Source of the DNA: Chloroflexota bacterium
GTDB lineage: Bacteria; Chloroflexota; Chloroflexia; Thermomicrobiales; UBA6265
Reading direction: 5' to 3'
Assembly: GCA_023389575.1 (NCBI GenBank)
Contig: JAEWEG010000013.1
Span: 30,067 to 94,066, forward strand
DNA: 64,000 nucleotides
Position 1 is the stretch's first letter. The number at the start of each line of letters is the position of its first letter. A program made the position numbers and the translations under genes. Under the pieces are notes generated by a model. The model had not been told where the DNA came from. It saw only the letters and a list, made by a program, of their open reading frames with translations, and searched no databases. Positions 17,468 to 26,178 of this stretch are shown here, piece by piece.

Positions 17468-18604
17468 ATGTCGACACACACCAACGGAGCCTCCAAGACC
17501 GGGCCCGGTTCGCCCTTGCTCGAAATCACCGACCTCAAGACGTGGTTCCATCTCGATGAGGGCACCATCAAGGCGCTCAACGGCGCAACCTTCGATGTCA
17601 AGCGGGGCCAAACGCTCTGCATCGTCGGCGAGAGCGGCTGCGGCAAGAGCATGACCGCTCGCTCGATCCTCCAGATCGTGCAATCGCCCGGCAAGGTGGA
17701 GGAGGGCGAAATGCTCTTCCACCGCCAGAACGAGAAAACCGGCGAGGTCACCACGGTCGACCTCGCCAAGATGGATCCCAAGGGCAAGCAGATTCGCGAC
17801 ATCCGCGGCAAGGAGATCTCGATGATCTTCCAGGAGCCGATGACGTCGCTCAGCCCGATCCACACCGTGGGCGACCAGATTTCCGAGAACGTGTTGCTTC
17901 ACACCGACATGACCAAGGCCGAGGCCCGCGCCCACACCATCGAAATGCTGAAGAAGGTTGGCATTCCCCGCGCCGAGGACCGGTTCGACGCGTACCCCTT
18001 CCAGTTGAGCGGTGGGTTGCGGCAGCGCGCGATGATCGCCATGGCGCTCTCCAACAGTCCGGCCCTGCTGATCGCCGACGAGCCGACCACGGCGCTCGAC
18101 GTGACCACCCAGGCCCAGATCATCGAGTTGATGCAGGGTCTCCAGCAGGAGATGGGCATGGCGATGATCTTCATCACCCACGACCTCGGCGTGGTGGCCG
18201 AAATCGCCGACGAGGTGGTGGTGATGTACCTCGGCAAGGTGGTGGAGCGGGGCTCGGTCGACGAGATTTTCCACGAGCCGAAGCATCCGTATACGCGCGC
18301 CCTGCTGCGCTCCATCCCGCGGCTCGGCTCGGCCAGCCGCGAACGGCTCGATTCCATCCGCGGCATGGTGCCTGATCCGTACCACCGCCCGGCTGGCTGC
18401 TCGTTCCACACCCGTTGCGACTTCGCCATGGCTGGCGTGTGCGACCGCATCCAGCCGCCGACCACCAAGCTTGGTCCGCGCCGCGATGTGCAATGCCTGC
18501 TCTACGAGCCCGAGTACACATCAACCCCCCAATCGCAAGAGATCCATGCCGTCATCGATCCGGTGGCGGCGGCCCAGGGAGAGCTTCATGGCACAACAGC
18601 ATGA
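17468..18604 (+). CDS. ABC transporter ATPase, DppD type
   Basis: A 378-residue nucleotide-binding subunit. Walker A reads GESGCGKSMTARS, signature LSGGLRQRAMIAMAL (LSGG followed by LRQR, a slight variant of LSGGQ), Walker B LLIADEPTTALD, and H-loop ITHDLGV. The C-terminal oligopeptide/dipeptide domain has CSFHTRCDFAMAGVC, a possible metal-binding Cys cluster as in DppD/OppD. ATG 17468 follows AAGGGAAGGAA. It overlaps the next ATPase gene by 17 bases. Confidence 0.94.
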   Translation: MSTHTNGASKTGPGSPLLEITDLKTWFHLDEGTIKALNGATFDVKRGQTLCIVGESGCGKSMTARSILQIVQSPGKVEEGEMLFHRQNEKTGEVTTVDLAKMDPKGKQIRDIRGKEISMIFQEPMTSLSPIHTVGDQISENVLLHTDMTKAEARAHTIEMLKKVGIPRAEDRFDAYPFQLSGGLRQRAMIAMALSNSPALLIADEPTTALDVTTQAQIIELMQGLQQEMGMAMIFITHDLGVVAEIADEVVVMYLGKVVERGSVDEIFHEPKHPYTRALLRSIPRLGSASRERLDSIRGMVPDPYHRPAGCSFHTRCDFAMAGVCDRIQPPTTKLGPRRDVQCLLYEPEYTSTPQSQEIHAVIDPVAAAQGELHGTTA

Positions 18605-19676
18605 CCCCACGCCCGGCGTGGAAACCCCGGCGGACATTCCCGCCCAGACGCTGGTGGACGTTCGAAACCTGAAGGTGCACTTTCCCCTCGGTGGCGGGTT
18701 CCTCAAGAAGTCGACTGGCACCCTGAAGGCGGTCGATGGCATCTCGTTCTCCATCCGCAAGGGCGAAACGCTTGGCCTGGTGGGTGAAAGTGGCTGTGGC
18801 AAGACCACCACCGGCCGCAGCATCGTGCGCGCCATCGATCCCACCGGCGGCAGCATCACCTACATGCGCGAGGACAATTCCAGCGTGGATCTCGCCGCGC
18901 TGGACAACCGCGAACTCAAGCCGTACCGCAAGGAGATTCGGATCGTCTTCCAGGATCCATTTTCCTCGCTCAATCCCCGCATGACCGTGATGCAAACCGT
19001 GGGCGAGCCGCTGAAGGCGTTCGACGTGTATCCCGGCAGGCAGCGCGAGGAGCGGATCGCCGAACTGCTGCAGAAGGTTGGCCTGCGGCCGGAATACATG
19101 CGCCGCTACCCACACGCGTTTTCCGGCGGCGAGCGCCAGCGCATCAGCATCGCCCGCGCCCTGGCGCTCGATCCGCGCCTGGTGGTGCTGGACGAGGCCG
19201 TTTCCGCGCTCGACGTCTCGGTTCGCGCGCAAATCCTGAACCTGCTCTCCGACCTGCAGAAGGACCTCGACCTCACCTACCTCTTCATTTCCCACGACCT
19301 GAGCGTGATCGAGCATATCTGCGACCGGGTGGCGGTGATGTATGTGGGGCAGATCATCGAGCTGGCGCCCACGCGGGAGCTGTTCGAGAAGCCGCTGCAC
19401 CCCTACACCGAAACGCTGATGTCGGCCGTGCCAGTGCCCGATCCCAGGCTGCGCAATCGGCGCCAGCGAATAAAGCCCCAGGGCGAGGTGGCCGATCCGG
19501 TCAACCCACCCTCGGGATGCTATTTCCACCCACGTTGCCGGTTCGCCCAGGATCGCTGCTCGAAGGAAGCCCCGCCGCTGCGTGAAATCACGCCCGGCCG
19601 GTTCGCCGCCTGCCATTTCGCCGAAGACCTCTCGCTGCTTGGGGTGGAGTCGATGGGAGTTGGCTCCCCGGCCTGA
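18588..19676 (+). CDS. ABC transporter ATPase, DppF type
   Basis: A 363-residue second nucleotide-binding subunit. Motifs: Walker A GESGCGKTTTGRS, signature FSGGERQRISIARAL, Walker B LVVLDEAVSALD, H-loop ISHDLSV. The C-terminal extension carries CYFHPRCRFAQDRC, matching the Cys cluster of the partner. ATG 18588 has a GGGAGAG ribosome site inside the 3' end of the previous gene; the long frame from 18471 is out-of-frame overlap only. Together with the DppD-type subunit it may also energise the ATPase-less permeases at 53-55 kb, which is inference. Confidence 0.94.
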   Translation: MAQQHDPTPGVETPADIPAQTLVDVRNLKVHFPLGGGFLKKSTGTLKAVDGISFSIRKGETLGLVGESGCGKTTTGRSIVRAIDPTGGSITYMREDNSSVDLAALDNRELKPYRKEIRIVFQDPFSSLNPRMTVMQTVGEPLKAFDVYPGRQREERIAELLQKVGLRPEYMRRYPHAFSGGERQRISIARALALDPRLVVLDEAVSALDVSVRAQILNLLSDLQKDLDLTYLFISHDLSVIEHICDRVAVMYVGQIIELAPTRELFEKPLHPYTETLMSAVPVPDPRLRNRRQRIKPQGEVADPVNPPSGCYFHPRCRFAQDRCSKEAPPLREITPGRFAACHFAEDLSLLGVESMGVGSPA

Positions 19677-19715
19677 TCGGCGCCAGCGCGCCGGATTCGG
19701 CGGGAAAGGGAATCG

Positions 19716-20720
19716 ATGCGTCAGGATGAGGCTCCACGGACACGGCTATCGCCACGGCGGCCAACGCTGGAAGATGTCGCCCAGGCCGCGAACGTGTCGG
19801 TGATGACGGTTTCCCGGGCGATGAAGGGCAGCCCGCTGGTCACCACGCAGACGCGCGACCGGGTGCTTGAGGCGGCGGCCAGGATCGGCTACCGGCCCAG
19901 CTTCTCGGCCCGCACGCTGCGAACCGGCGAAAGCCGCCTCATCAGCATCGTTGGGCCGAACCTGGGCGTGCCGCTGCATGTCGCCGCGATGCAGGGAGCG
20001 CGTGACGCCGCCGCCCAGCTCGATTACCGGCTGATGCTGCACATGGACTCGCCGGACCGGGCGGTGGAGTACGCCTTCTCGGCGGATGGCGACCTGGTGA
20101 TGGGCGAGTCGGTCAAGAAGCCGGGCATCATCAGCCGCACGGTCAGCCTGATCGAGCCCACCGTGGAAGGCATCGACCTGTGTGGCACCGACCTGCCGGG
20201 CATCGCCCGCGATACCTACCTGTACCTTCATTCGGCTGGCTACCGGCGGATCGGGTTTCTCCAGTCCATTGGCAACTCGCCGGTGAGGGGCTGGCGTGAG
20301 GCCATCGCCCAACTGGGCATCGATCCCGATCCGAACCTGATCCAGGAGGTCGGGCCCGGCCGGCAGGGAATTGTGGATGGCGTGCGCCGGCTTACCTCGC
20401 AGGCGCCGCGCCCGGACGCGATCGTGGTGGTGCACACCGCCGGCACGCCGGTGGCGCTGGACGAACTGTTGCGCCAGGGCATCGAGATCGGGCGCGACAT
20501 CGGGTTCGTGGGGTCCGAGGTCACCAGCAACGAGTGGGGGAACGTGGTGACCCCCGGCCTGTCCATGATCCGCATACCGGGGTATGCCATCGGCTGGTCT
20601 GGCTGCATGCGCCTGATCGAGCGCCTGCGCGGCGACGATTCACCCCCGAGGCACCTGCAAATCCCCTCGGAACTGGTCATCCGCCAGTCCACCCCGCCCA
20701 TCCAGCACACCGACGGCTGA
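19716..20720 (+). CDS. LacI-family transcriptional regulator
   Basis: A 334-residue repressor. The N-terminal helix-turn-helix and hinge are plain: TLEDVAQAANVSVMTVSRAMKG then RVLEAAARIGYRPSFSARTLRTG. The rest is a periplasmic-binding-protein-like effector domain. AMKG replaces the usual ALNG in the recognition region, and the last part differs from standard LacI (SEVTSNEWGN). It is 39 bases after the ABC ATPases and on the same strand, so it probably senses the imported ligand or a product and controls this cluster. Confidence 0.9.
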   Translation: MRQDEAPRTRLSPRRPTLEDVAQAANVSVMTVSRAMKGSPLVTTQTRDRVLEAAARIGYRPSFSARTLRTGESRLISIVGPNLGVPLHVAAMQGARDAAAQLDYRLMLHMDSPDRAVEYAFSADGDLVMGESVKKPGIISRTVSLIEPTVEGIDLCGTDLPGIARDTYLYLHSAGYRRIGFLQSIGNSPVRGWREAIAQLGIDPDPNLIQEVGPGRQGIVDGVRRLTSQAPRPDAIVVVHTAGTPVALDELLRQGIEIGRDIGFVGSEVTSNEWGNVVTPGLSMIRIPGYAIGWSGCMRLIERLRGDDSPPRHLQIPSELVIRQSTPPIQHTDG

Positions 20721-20997
20721 CGTCGTCGTCGCGGGAGGCGGGTGAAGGATTGGTCGACGGGAACAGGATCGACAGACCCACTGCGTGGGCCGTCGATCCA
20801 TACATTTCATGCCTCGTTCTGGCTCATGGTGATTCCCCAAGACGACCAGCAATGGCGCGGCCATACATCGGTATGTTCACGGACGGTGAGACGCCTCAAT
20901 GGCGGTTGGGCCCTCCCCACGAATGGGATCACGATTACATGTCCATTTTCGACACGCTCTGGATATCGAGCCGCAACCGGTTGCCGTAGTCGGTCAA

Positions 20998-21690
20998 CTA
21001 ACGGAACAATCGCTCTGGCACCCAGCCGGCGATGAGCGCGACAAGCAGCCCACCCAGGTTGCTGAAGCTGTAGATATCCTCCAGCGCTCGCCAATGGTTT
21101 TCGACGGTCGCATCGTCGTCATCACCGTCCGTGGACGGCCCGGCGTCGTTCTCCTCCGCCGGGTCCGCTGAATCCGTCGCTGGCTGATCCTGCACCAGGG
21201 CGACCAGTCCAGGGTGTTCGGCGAAGGCGATCATGGGCTGGGCGGATTCACCATCCGGACCAGGAGTTCCATTCCCTGGCGGGGTCTGTTCGTCGCCTGA
21301 GTCTGGTGTTGGAGGGTCGAAGACGTCCGTGCCCACGAGTACCGGGAAGGAACACCGCCATCATGGCGGCCATTCCGGATAGCGTGAACGCACGCGCGAG
21401 TTCCACTCGAAACAACCCGTAATCCTCGACCAGATCCGGGATCGCGCCTGTCTGCCGGACCCGCGGGAGCGACAGGTTGCCAGATGCCGATCCCACCAGC
21501 GAGAACACGATCGCTGCCGGTCGTAGGCGGAGAGCGGAGGCGAGGTATAGAGGCTGTAGGCGCATTCCTTGTTCGTTGCCATGTTGTCGGAGATCTGGCT
21601 TTTCGCCGAGTCCAACTGTTGCTTCATGGCGATTCTGGAGACCGCCGAGAAGTGCGATCCATCCAGCCGCAACTCCAGGCTGTAGGCGTG
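20998..21690 (-). pseudogene. Remnant of an integral membrane protein with frameshifts
   Basis: Three overlapping minus-strand frames look like pieces of one protein. The upstream piece (SAVSRIAMKQQLDSAKSQISDN) is helical. The middle piece holds a membrane helix (ARAFTLSGMAAMMAVFLP). The last piece continues VGTDVFDPPTPDSGDEQTPP and ends in a second helix, FSNLGGLLVALIAGW. Near 21345 removal of one C from CCCGG would join FLP to VLVGTDVF. A second frame change lies near 21550. I do not recognise the family. The overall picture of two membrane helices separated by a long acidic Pro-rich loop is visible; function is unknown and probably lost. Confidence 0.4.
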
Positions 21691-22206
21691 CGCCAGGCAG
21701 AGGTGAGATGGAGGTGTTGTGGTTTAGCTGGTCTCCATAATATGGAGTGAGGTCTGTAAGTCAATAGGGTGTGGCGGTCGCATTGTCCCCTCCTGGCTCC
21801 CGGCCCCTGGGCGGTGTGTGTCGGAGAGCACCCCCTGCCTGTGTCCCGCCCGCGAGACATCCGCCTGATGCGTGGATAGAGTGCGGATAGGGACATGATC
21901 GTGGATGCGGGAACGAGCGAATGGAAGAATGCGCCAACCGGGGGTTTCGCACAATTCCCTCACCGGGGAGAGCAGGGCACATCCAGAGGAACTGGCTATA
22001 CCTGCTCATGATCCTGCCAATCGTCTCCGGTGACGCCCCGCCCCATCTGTCTCGCTCTGGGCGAACCACCCTCCATGGTTCGCCCGGGGCCCCGGGCATG
22101 CAGCGCGTGCCGCCCTGGTCACAGGACTGGCCCACATGCCTTTTCGGGATTGGGGGAAACCTGGTTCACCCACCGCGGACGATGCGAGAGACAGGGAGTA
22201 CACGCA
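21691..22206. other. Intergenic stretch with two inverted repeats
   Basis: About 500 bases without a convincing gene. CTCCAT-AAT-ATGGAG (21733-21747) is an operator-like dyad. A second inverted repeat lies at 22059-22085 (separate entry). No promoter stands out. Confidence 0.35.
22059..22085. terminator. Hairpin upstream of secreted-protein gene
   Basis: GGGCGAACCA and TGGTTCGCCC form a perfect 10-bp stem with a 7-base loop. There is no T tract on either side. It could end leftward or rightward transcription or shape the leader of the gene starting at 22207. Confidence 0.35.
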
Positions 22207-22890
22207 ATGAACGTCGCCTTGCCCCGAATGTTTCCATGGCTGCTGGTCCTGCTGGTGGCGATGATTTCTCCCTCGCCGGCAATTGGCCAGGATGCGGACC
22301 GACCAGTCACGCCGGTGGACGAGCTGGCATTGACCCTGGTGGATGGCAACGGATACACGGTCATTGACGCGGCGGGGTCATTTCAGTTTCAGGATGGCGT
22401 TCTGCTGTGGGACAACCTTCCCCTCGCGGTGATCGAGAGTATCATGCCCTTCGCCCTGATCGACAATTTCGCGGCGGACTACATGCTCCAGCATCCAGAC
22501 GAGTACTACCCCACGGGCGTGTTCCTGCGCGTCACCACGTTCCAGGATGCGCTAGCCGCCGCGTATTACGTGGACAACGTGCTCGAGGCGGTGGTTCGTC
22601 CCGAACAAGAGTCCGGCACGATTGCCGGTAACTCCGTGGCGATGGATGCCCTGCCCGACCACGACGGAGCCATCGCTGGCTGGACGTTTGACACTTATAC
22701 CAACGATGGGGGAGTACTGCCGTCGGTTCGGTACGTTGCCCAGATTGGCAACAAGGCGGTCAGCGTCACGGTTGTCAGCCAGAACCCTGCTATCGCCGCG
22801 GCCGCCGCGTTGGACCTTACCGAAGCCCAGGTCGCGGCCGTGCGGGCTGATCAACCCCCCGCCCCGCTGCCGTTCCCGGTGGCCGGATAG
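22207..22890 (+). CDS. Small secreted protein of unknown function
   Basis: A 227-residue protein with a clear Sec-type signal (ALPRMFPWLLVLLVAMISPSPAIG, cleavage probably before QDADRP). The ATG at 22207 follows AGGGAGT; the longer frame from 22030 has no coding character. The mature part has no cysteine and reads as a compact domain (GVFLRVTTFQDALAAAYYVDNVLEAVV, then GWTFDTYTNDGGVLPSVRYVAQIGNKAVSVTVVSQ), then a short Pro-rich tail. The family is not recognised. The extracellular location is the only firm inference. Confidence 0.7.
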   Translation: MNVALPRMFPWLLVLLVAMISPSPAIGQDADRPVTPVDELALTLVDGNGYTVIDAAGSFQFQDGVLLWDNLPLAVIESIMPFALIDNFAADYMLQHPDEYYPTGVFLRVTTFQDALAAAYYVDNVLEAVVRPEQESGTIAGNSVAMDALPDHDGAIAGWTFDTYTNDGGVLPSVRYVAQIGNKAVSVTVVSQNPAIAAAAALDLTEAQVAAVRADQPPAPLPFPVAG

Positions 22891-22891
22891 G

Positions 22892-23146
22892 TTCGCGCTC
22901 GTCCGGAGCGCCTGCGGCGGAGGCGTCGTCGCCAGCTTTGAACTGTCGTGGGGCGTAGCCGCGGCGGCGACACCGGTGGTGTTTGGGCTGCTGTACGGGG
23001 TTGCCCCGGTGGCGCCGTGGCTGGCGATGGTTGGGTTCATTGTGGTAGCGGCCGGATTGCTGAGGCTGGCCGAGCCCGGCATCGCGCCTGACAGGAACAT
23101 CCCTGTCAGGCGCGGGTCAGGCGCTCGTGTCGCGCCGCATTCATGA
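22892..23146 (+). pseudogene. C-terminal remnant of an MFS-like transporter
   Basis: Starting two bases after the secreted-protein stop, this frame reads SWGVAAAATPVVFGLLYGVAP, then APWLAMVGFIVVAAGLLRLA. These look like the last two helices of an MFS transporter. There is no start of its own and no upstream part of the gene, so this is a decayed fragment. The identification rests on hydrophobic pattern alone. Confidence 0.3.
23083..23114. terminator. Convergent-gene hairpin terminator
   Basis: CGCGCCTGACAGG and CCTGTCAGGCGCG form a perfect 13-bp stem with a 6-base loop between the convergent secreted-protein and PqqD-domain genes. Its position suits termination of both, although no T tract is present. 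Confidence 0.6.
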
Positions 23147-23153
23147 GCGAGGG

Positions 23154-24122
23154 TTACGTGCCGCTCTCGTCCTGATCGCCGTCTCCGTCTTCCGGCGCAT
23201 CGTCGTCTTCAGGCTCACTCTCCGTTGTATCCGGCGCTTCGGTGGGAAGCGGGGCGGTCGTTGGTTCCGGAATGGCGGTCGGCTCCGGGGTTGGCGTTGG
23301 ATCACTATCGCCGGAGACCGGTTGGTTGCCCTCGTCGTCGCCCTCGTCGGAGGTGGACTGGAGCACGGAACGCTGCTCTTCCTTGGGCTCGGGCTCAGGC
23401 GCCGAAGCCATGATGATCGCCAGCAGTTCGTTCGCCACGATTTCCGAATAATCCGGTTGGGCCTGCCGTGAACTGATTCCCGCGCCAGCCAGAATCGGGT
23501 TGATGCACAGACCGGTATAGGTGGTCGGGAAGTTGCGCAGGAGCCAGGCTATCTGCCTGACGGGACGCCATCCGAAAAATCCGTCAGGGAGGTTAGGAAT
23601 CGCCGGAATTCCTGTCGGTAGGCACAGGAAGCACTCCTCATCGAAGACGTCACCACAGAAGATATTGCCAGAGGTAACGTAGCCCGAACATCTGGTGTCG
23701 CAAAGCACGGGGGTGCTGGCGGACTGGGCGGCTGTTGGCACGGTTGTCGAGATAAGCGCCGGCGCCACCACCGCTCCGGCTATCGCCGCCTTCCTGGCCA
23801 GCGAACGGCGTGACATGCGCGCGATTCGCATCTCCTCGGGAAGCGCTCCTGCCAGCAAATGGGCGTCGGCCAGTTGGGTCAGAGCCAGCCGGATGGCTCC
23901 CTCATCGATAGCTGTTGCCAGCGATTCGCTGGTTTCCCGCGCCAGATCGGACAGGCGTTGCTGGCCGTCGCAGAGGTTCCAGACCGCCGCGACCGTCTCG
24001 TTGAGGTGGTGGAGTTCCCCGCGATCGGTGTCATACACCAGCAGGTCGCTTGCCAACTGAGTGACCACCAAGCCTTCTCGACGGGACGCGGGAATAACAT
24101 AAGAAAGAGTGTCTACACGCAA
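23154..24122 (-). CDS. PqqD-domain (RRE-like) protein fused to a Tat-like segment, Cys-rich region and Pro-rich tail
   Basis: A PqqD-type winged-helix domain, used in RiPP pathways to hold leader peptides, is visible at about residues 14-92 (LASDLLVYDTDRGELHHLNE, TVAAVWNLCDG). After it comes MSRRSLARKAAIAGAVVAPA, a Tat-signal-like or membrane segment in the middle of the protein. A Cys-rich region follows (CDTRCSGY, FCGDVFDEECFLC), and an acidic Pro/Thr tail of about 80 residues closes the protein. The start is uncertain: TTG 24122 has GGGAG upstream; the longest frame begins at 24236, and the internal ATG at 23816 could start a separate exported protein. No radical-SAM maturase is nearby. 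Confidence 0.65.
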   Translation of the reverse strand: MRVDTLSYVIPASRREGLVVTQLASDLLVYDTDRGELHHLNETVAAVWNLCDGQQRLSDLARETSESLATAIDEGAIRLALTQLADAHLLAGALPEEMRIARMSRRSLARKAAIAGAVVAPALISTTVPTAAQSASTPVLCDTRCSGYVTSGNIFCGDVFDEECFLCLPTGIPAIPNLPDGFFGWRPVRQIAWLLRNFPTTYTGLCINPILAGAGISSRQAQPDYSEIVANELLAIIMASAPEPEPKEEQRSVLQSTSDEGDDEGNQPVSGDSDPTPTPEPTAIPEPTTAPLPTEAPDTTESEPEDDDAPEDGDGDQDESGT

Positions 24123-24236
24123 GGCGCCATGACTCCCGGGATGTTCTGGCGTGCAGCCAACAAACATCGGTTGGACAAACATCGCGACGCGAAGTACCAA
24201 GACCGCGATGTGATAAATAGATGACCCATAAGGCAT

Positions 24237-24699
24237 GCTATCACGATATTGGTCATAGTCAAATAAGGTGGTTATTGACGGAGTCTAGGCGTGCTTCGCG
24301 TCGGGGGTGACTCTCTCGCGATGCTTTGGGCACGATCGCGTTGGCGCAGGCGCTCCCCGGGCAATCCTTGCTGGGCGAAGGCTAGCCGCGCCGCTTGCCC
24401 GTTAGCGGGCCCTTCATCAGCGCTCAACTCAGGTCCGGAATTCGGTGTTCCGACAGTTGTTAATGCGCGAACCAAACCTGGTAGCTCCAGTGGCCTTGCG
24501 TGGGATGGAGATGTCCCAAGCCGCTCCGGGGAGCAGCGGAGGGTTTCCCGGAACCGTAGCGACCATTTCCGGATTCCGGGCATTTTCACAAGACATGGCG
24601 GGTTTTTCCGTTTTCGATGCGTTCACTGTGGTAGAAATAAGAACAAATGTTCTAATTCTCGCCACCTGAAACCATCGCCAACCACCAGGGAGCCCTCAC
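24237..24699. other. Intergenic region before the phage-like module
   Basis: About 460 bases. The left end (24180-24290) is AT-rich, as expected for the promoter of the minus-strand PqqD gene. The right end holds the LexA-like palindrome. No tRNA or attachment-site duplication could be recognised, and short frames here have no coding character. Confidence 0.4.
24640..24653. promoter_or_regulatory. LexA/DinR-like SOS box upstream of portal gene
   Basis: AGAACAAATGTTCT is a perfect 6+6 palindrome with a 2-base centre and contains GAAC-N4-GTTC, the core of the Bacillus-type LexA (DinR) site. It ends 46 bases before the portal ATG. A near-identical site lies at 29542-29555, at the other end of the phage-like block. 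Use of this motif by the host LexA is inference. Confidence 0.55.
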
Positions 24700-26085
24700 A
24701 TGCTTGTCGCCGGACCATGGACCACCCACCTCACCGGAACCGATCTCGCATTCTGGCCGCCGGGGGTACGCACCGCCGCCGACGATGCACGCGTGGCCGC
24801 CTATGCCGATGCGCTGGCCTTCTATCACGGTGACCAATGGCGGGACAGGGCACGCCGGGGCGAGACCCGCCTGGTGCTGAACTATGCCCGCGCGCTCGTC
24901 CGCAAAACCGCCAGCTACGTCTTTCCCGGGCCGGTCAGGTTCGCCGCCTCGCCAGGCAACGACCCAGCCCTGCGTGACGCCGGGAACCTGGCCGAACAGG
25001 CGCTCGCCACGCTGGCCGCCGATCTCGACCTTGACCGCCTCGACCAGTCCCTGGCCATCGACGCGGCCGTGCTGGGCGACGCCGCGATCAAGGTGACCTG
25101 GGACGATCGCGCCGGGCGGCCCCGCGTCGCCCCGGTCGATCCCGGGTCGCTCGTCGCCCACTGGGCGCCGGACGATCCGCGCGCCCTCGAACGCATGACG
25201 CACGCCTATGGGCTGACGGGCTCCCAGGCGCGACGACTTTTCCCACGTTTCCGGCTCGATGCCCTCGATCCCGACCGCGTCGGACCGGTGGTGGAGACCT
25301 GGACCAGCGAGCGGTGGACGGTGCGGATCGATGGGCAACTCGTGCATGATGTCGCCAATCCCTACGGCTGGATTCCCTACGTGGTTATCGCCAACAGCCC
25401 GCGACCGTTCAGCTTCTGGGGCCAATCCGACCTGATCGATCTCGTCGATGTCTGCCGCGAGATCAATGAGCGAATGACCGTCCTCTCTCGCGTTCTCGAA
25501 CTCTCTGGCGCGCCCATCGCGGTGCTGGAGAACGTGCATGGCTCCGACGGTATCTCGGTTGGGCCTGGCGCCAAGTGGGAGCTGCCCGAAGGGGCGAAGG
25601 CGTACCTGCTCGATCTCCTCCAGGGCGGAGGCTCGCAGATCCATCTCGACTACATCGACAGGCTCTTCCGCGTGCTTCATGACCTCAGCGAAACGCCGCG
25701 CACGGCCTTCGGCGATTCCGGCCGCGATCTCTCCGGGGCGGCCCTCGAGGTCGAAATCCAGCCGCTGGTGCAGAAGGTGGAGCGGTTGCGCCGGATGTGG
25801 AACGGCGTCTTCGCGCGTCGCAACGCCATGCTGCTGGACCTGCTGGAACGGTTCGGGCACCACGACCTGCGTGGCGTGCGGCGCACCACCACGATCTGGC
25901 CGCCGATCCTGCCCAGCGACCGCGACGGGGCCGTGCGGAACGCGGCGGTGCTGGTCGGAAGCGGTATCCAGAGCCGTCGCTCGGCCATCGTCGATCTGGG
26001 AGGCAACGATCCCGAGGGCGAACTCGCGGCCATCCGGGCCGAGCGTGATTTCGCCTTCGCGGCGGTGGAGGGGAAGGCGCCATGA
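24700..26085 (+). CDS. Phage portal protein, SPP1 gp6-like
   Basis: A 461-residue portal of the capsid vertex. The pattern is typical of the gp6 group: an early FYHGDQWRDRA and RLVLNYARALVRKTASYVF, a central NPYGWIPYVVIANSPRPFSFWGQSDL, and late LSETPRTAFGDSGRDLSGAALEVEIQPLVQKVERLR. It begins a run of same-strand phage-like genes with short gaps. No terminase precedes it, so it cannot package DNA as encoded here. The length is close to normal and the frame intact, which argues against random decay. Confidence 0.85.
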   Translation: MLVAGPWTTHLTGTDLAFWPPGVRTAADDARVAAYADALAFYHGDQWRDRARRGETRLVLNYARALVRKTASYVFPGPVRFAASPGNDPALRDAGNLAEQALATLAADLDLDRLDQSLAIDAAVLGDAAIKVTWDDRAGRPRVAPVDPGSLVAHWAPDDPRALERMTHAYGLTGSQARRLFPRFRLDALDPDRVGPVVETWTSERWTVRIDGQLVHDVANPYGWIPYVVIANSPRPFSFWGQSDLIDLVDVCREINERMTVLSRVLELSGAPIAVLENVHGSDGISVGPGAKWELPEGAKAYLLDLLQGGGSQIHLDYIDRLFRVLHDLSETPRTAFGDSGRDLSGAALEVEIQPLVQKVERLRRMWNGVFARRNAMLLDLLERFGHHDLRGVRRTTTIWPPILPSDRDGAVRNAAVLVGSGIQSRRSAIVDLGGNDPEGELAAIRAERDFAFAAVEGKAP

Positions 26086-26178
26086 GCTCGCGGTGCCGCG
26101 CCCGTTCCCTTGGACGTCGTGACGCAAGCCTCCCAGTCGTCCCCTGTCTGACCTGATACCCGCAGAAAGGAGCCATCC

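Noticed and set aside
24340..24430. Possible tRNA or attachment site before the phage-like module
   Set aside because: A GCCCG-TTAG-CGGGC hairpin is present but no cloverleaf could be drawn and no matching repeat was found at the far end of the module.
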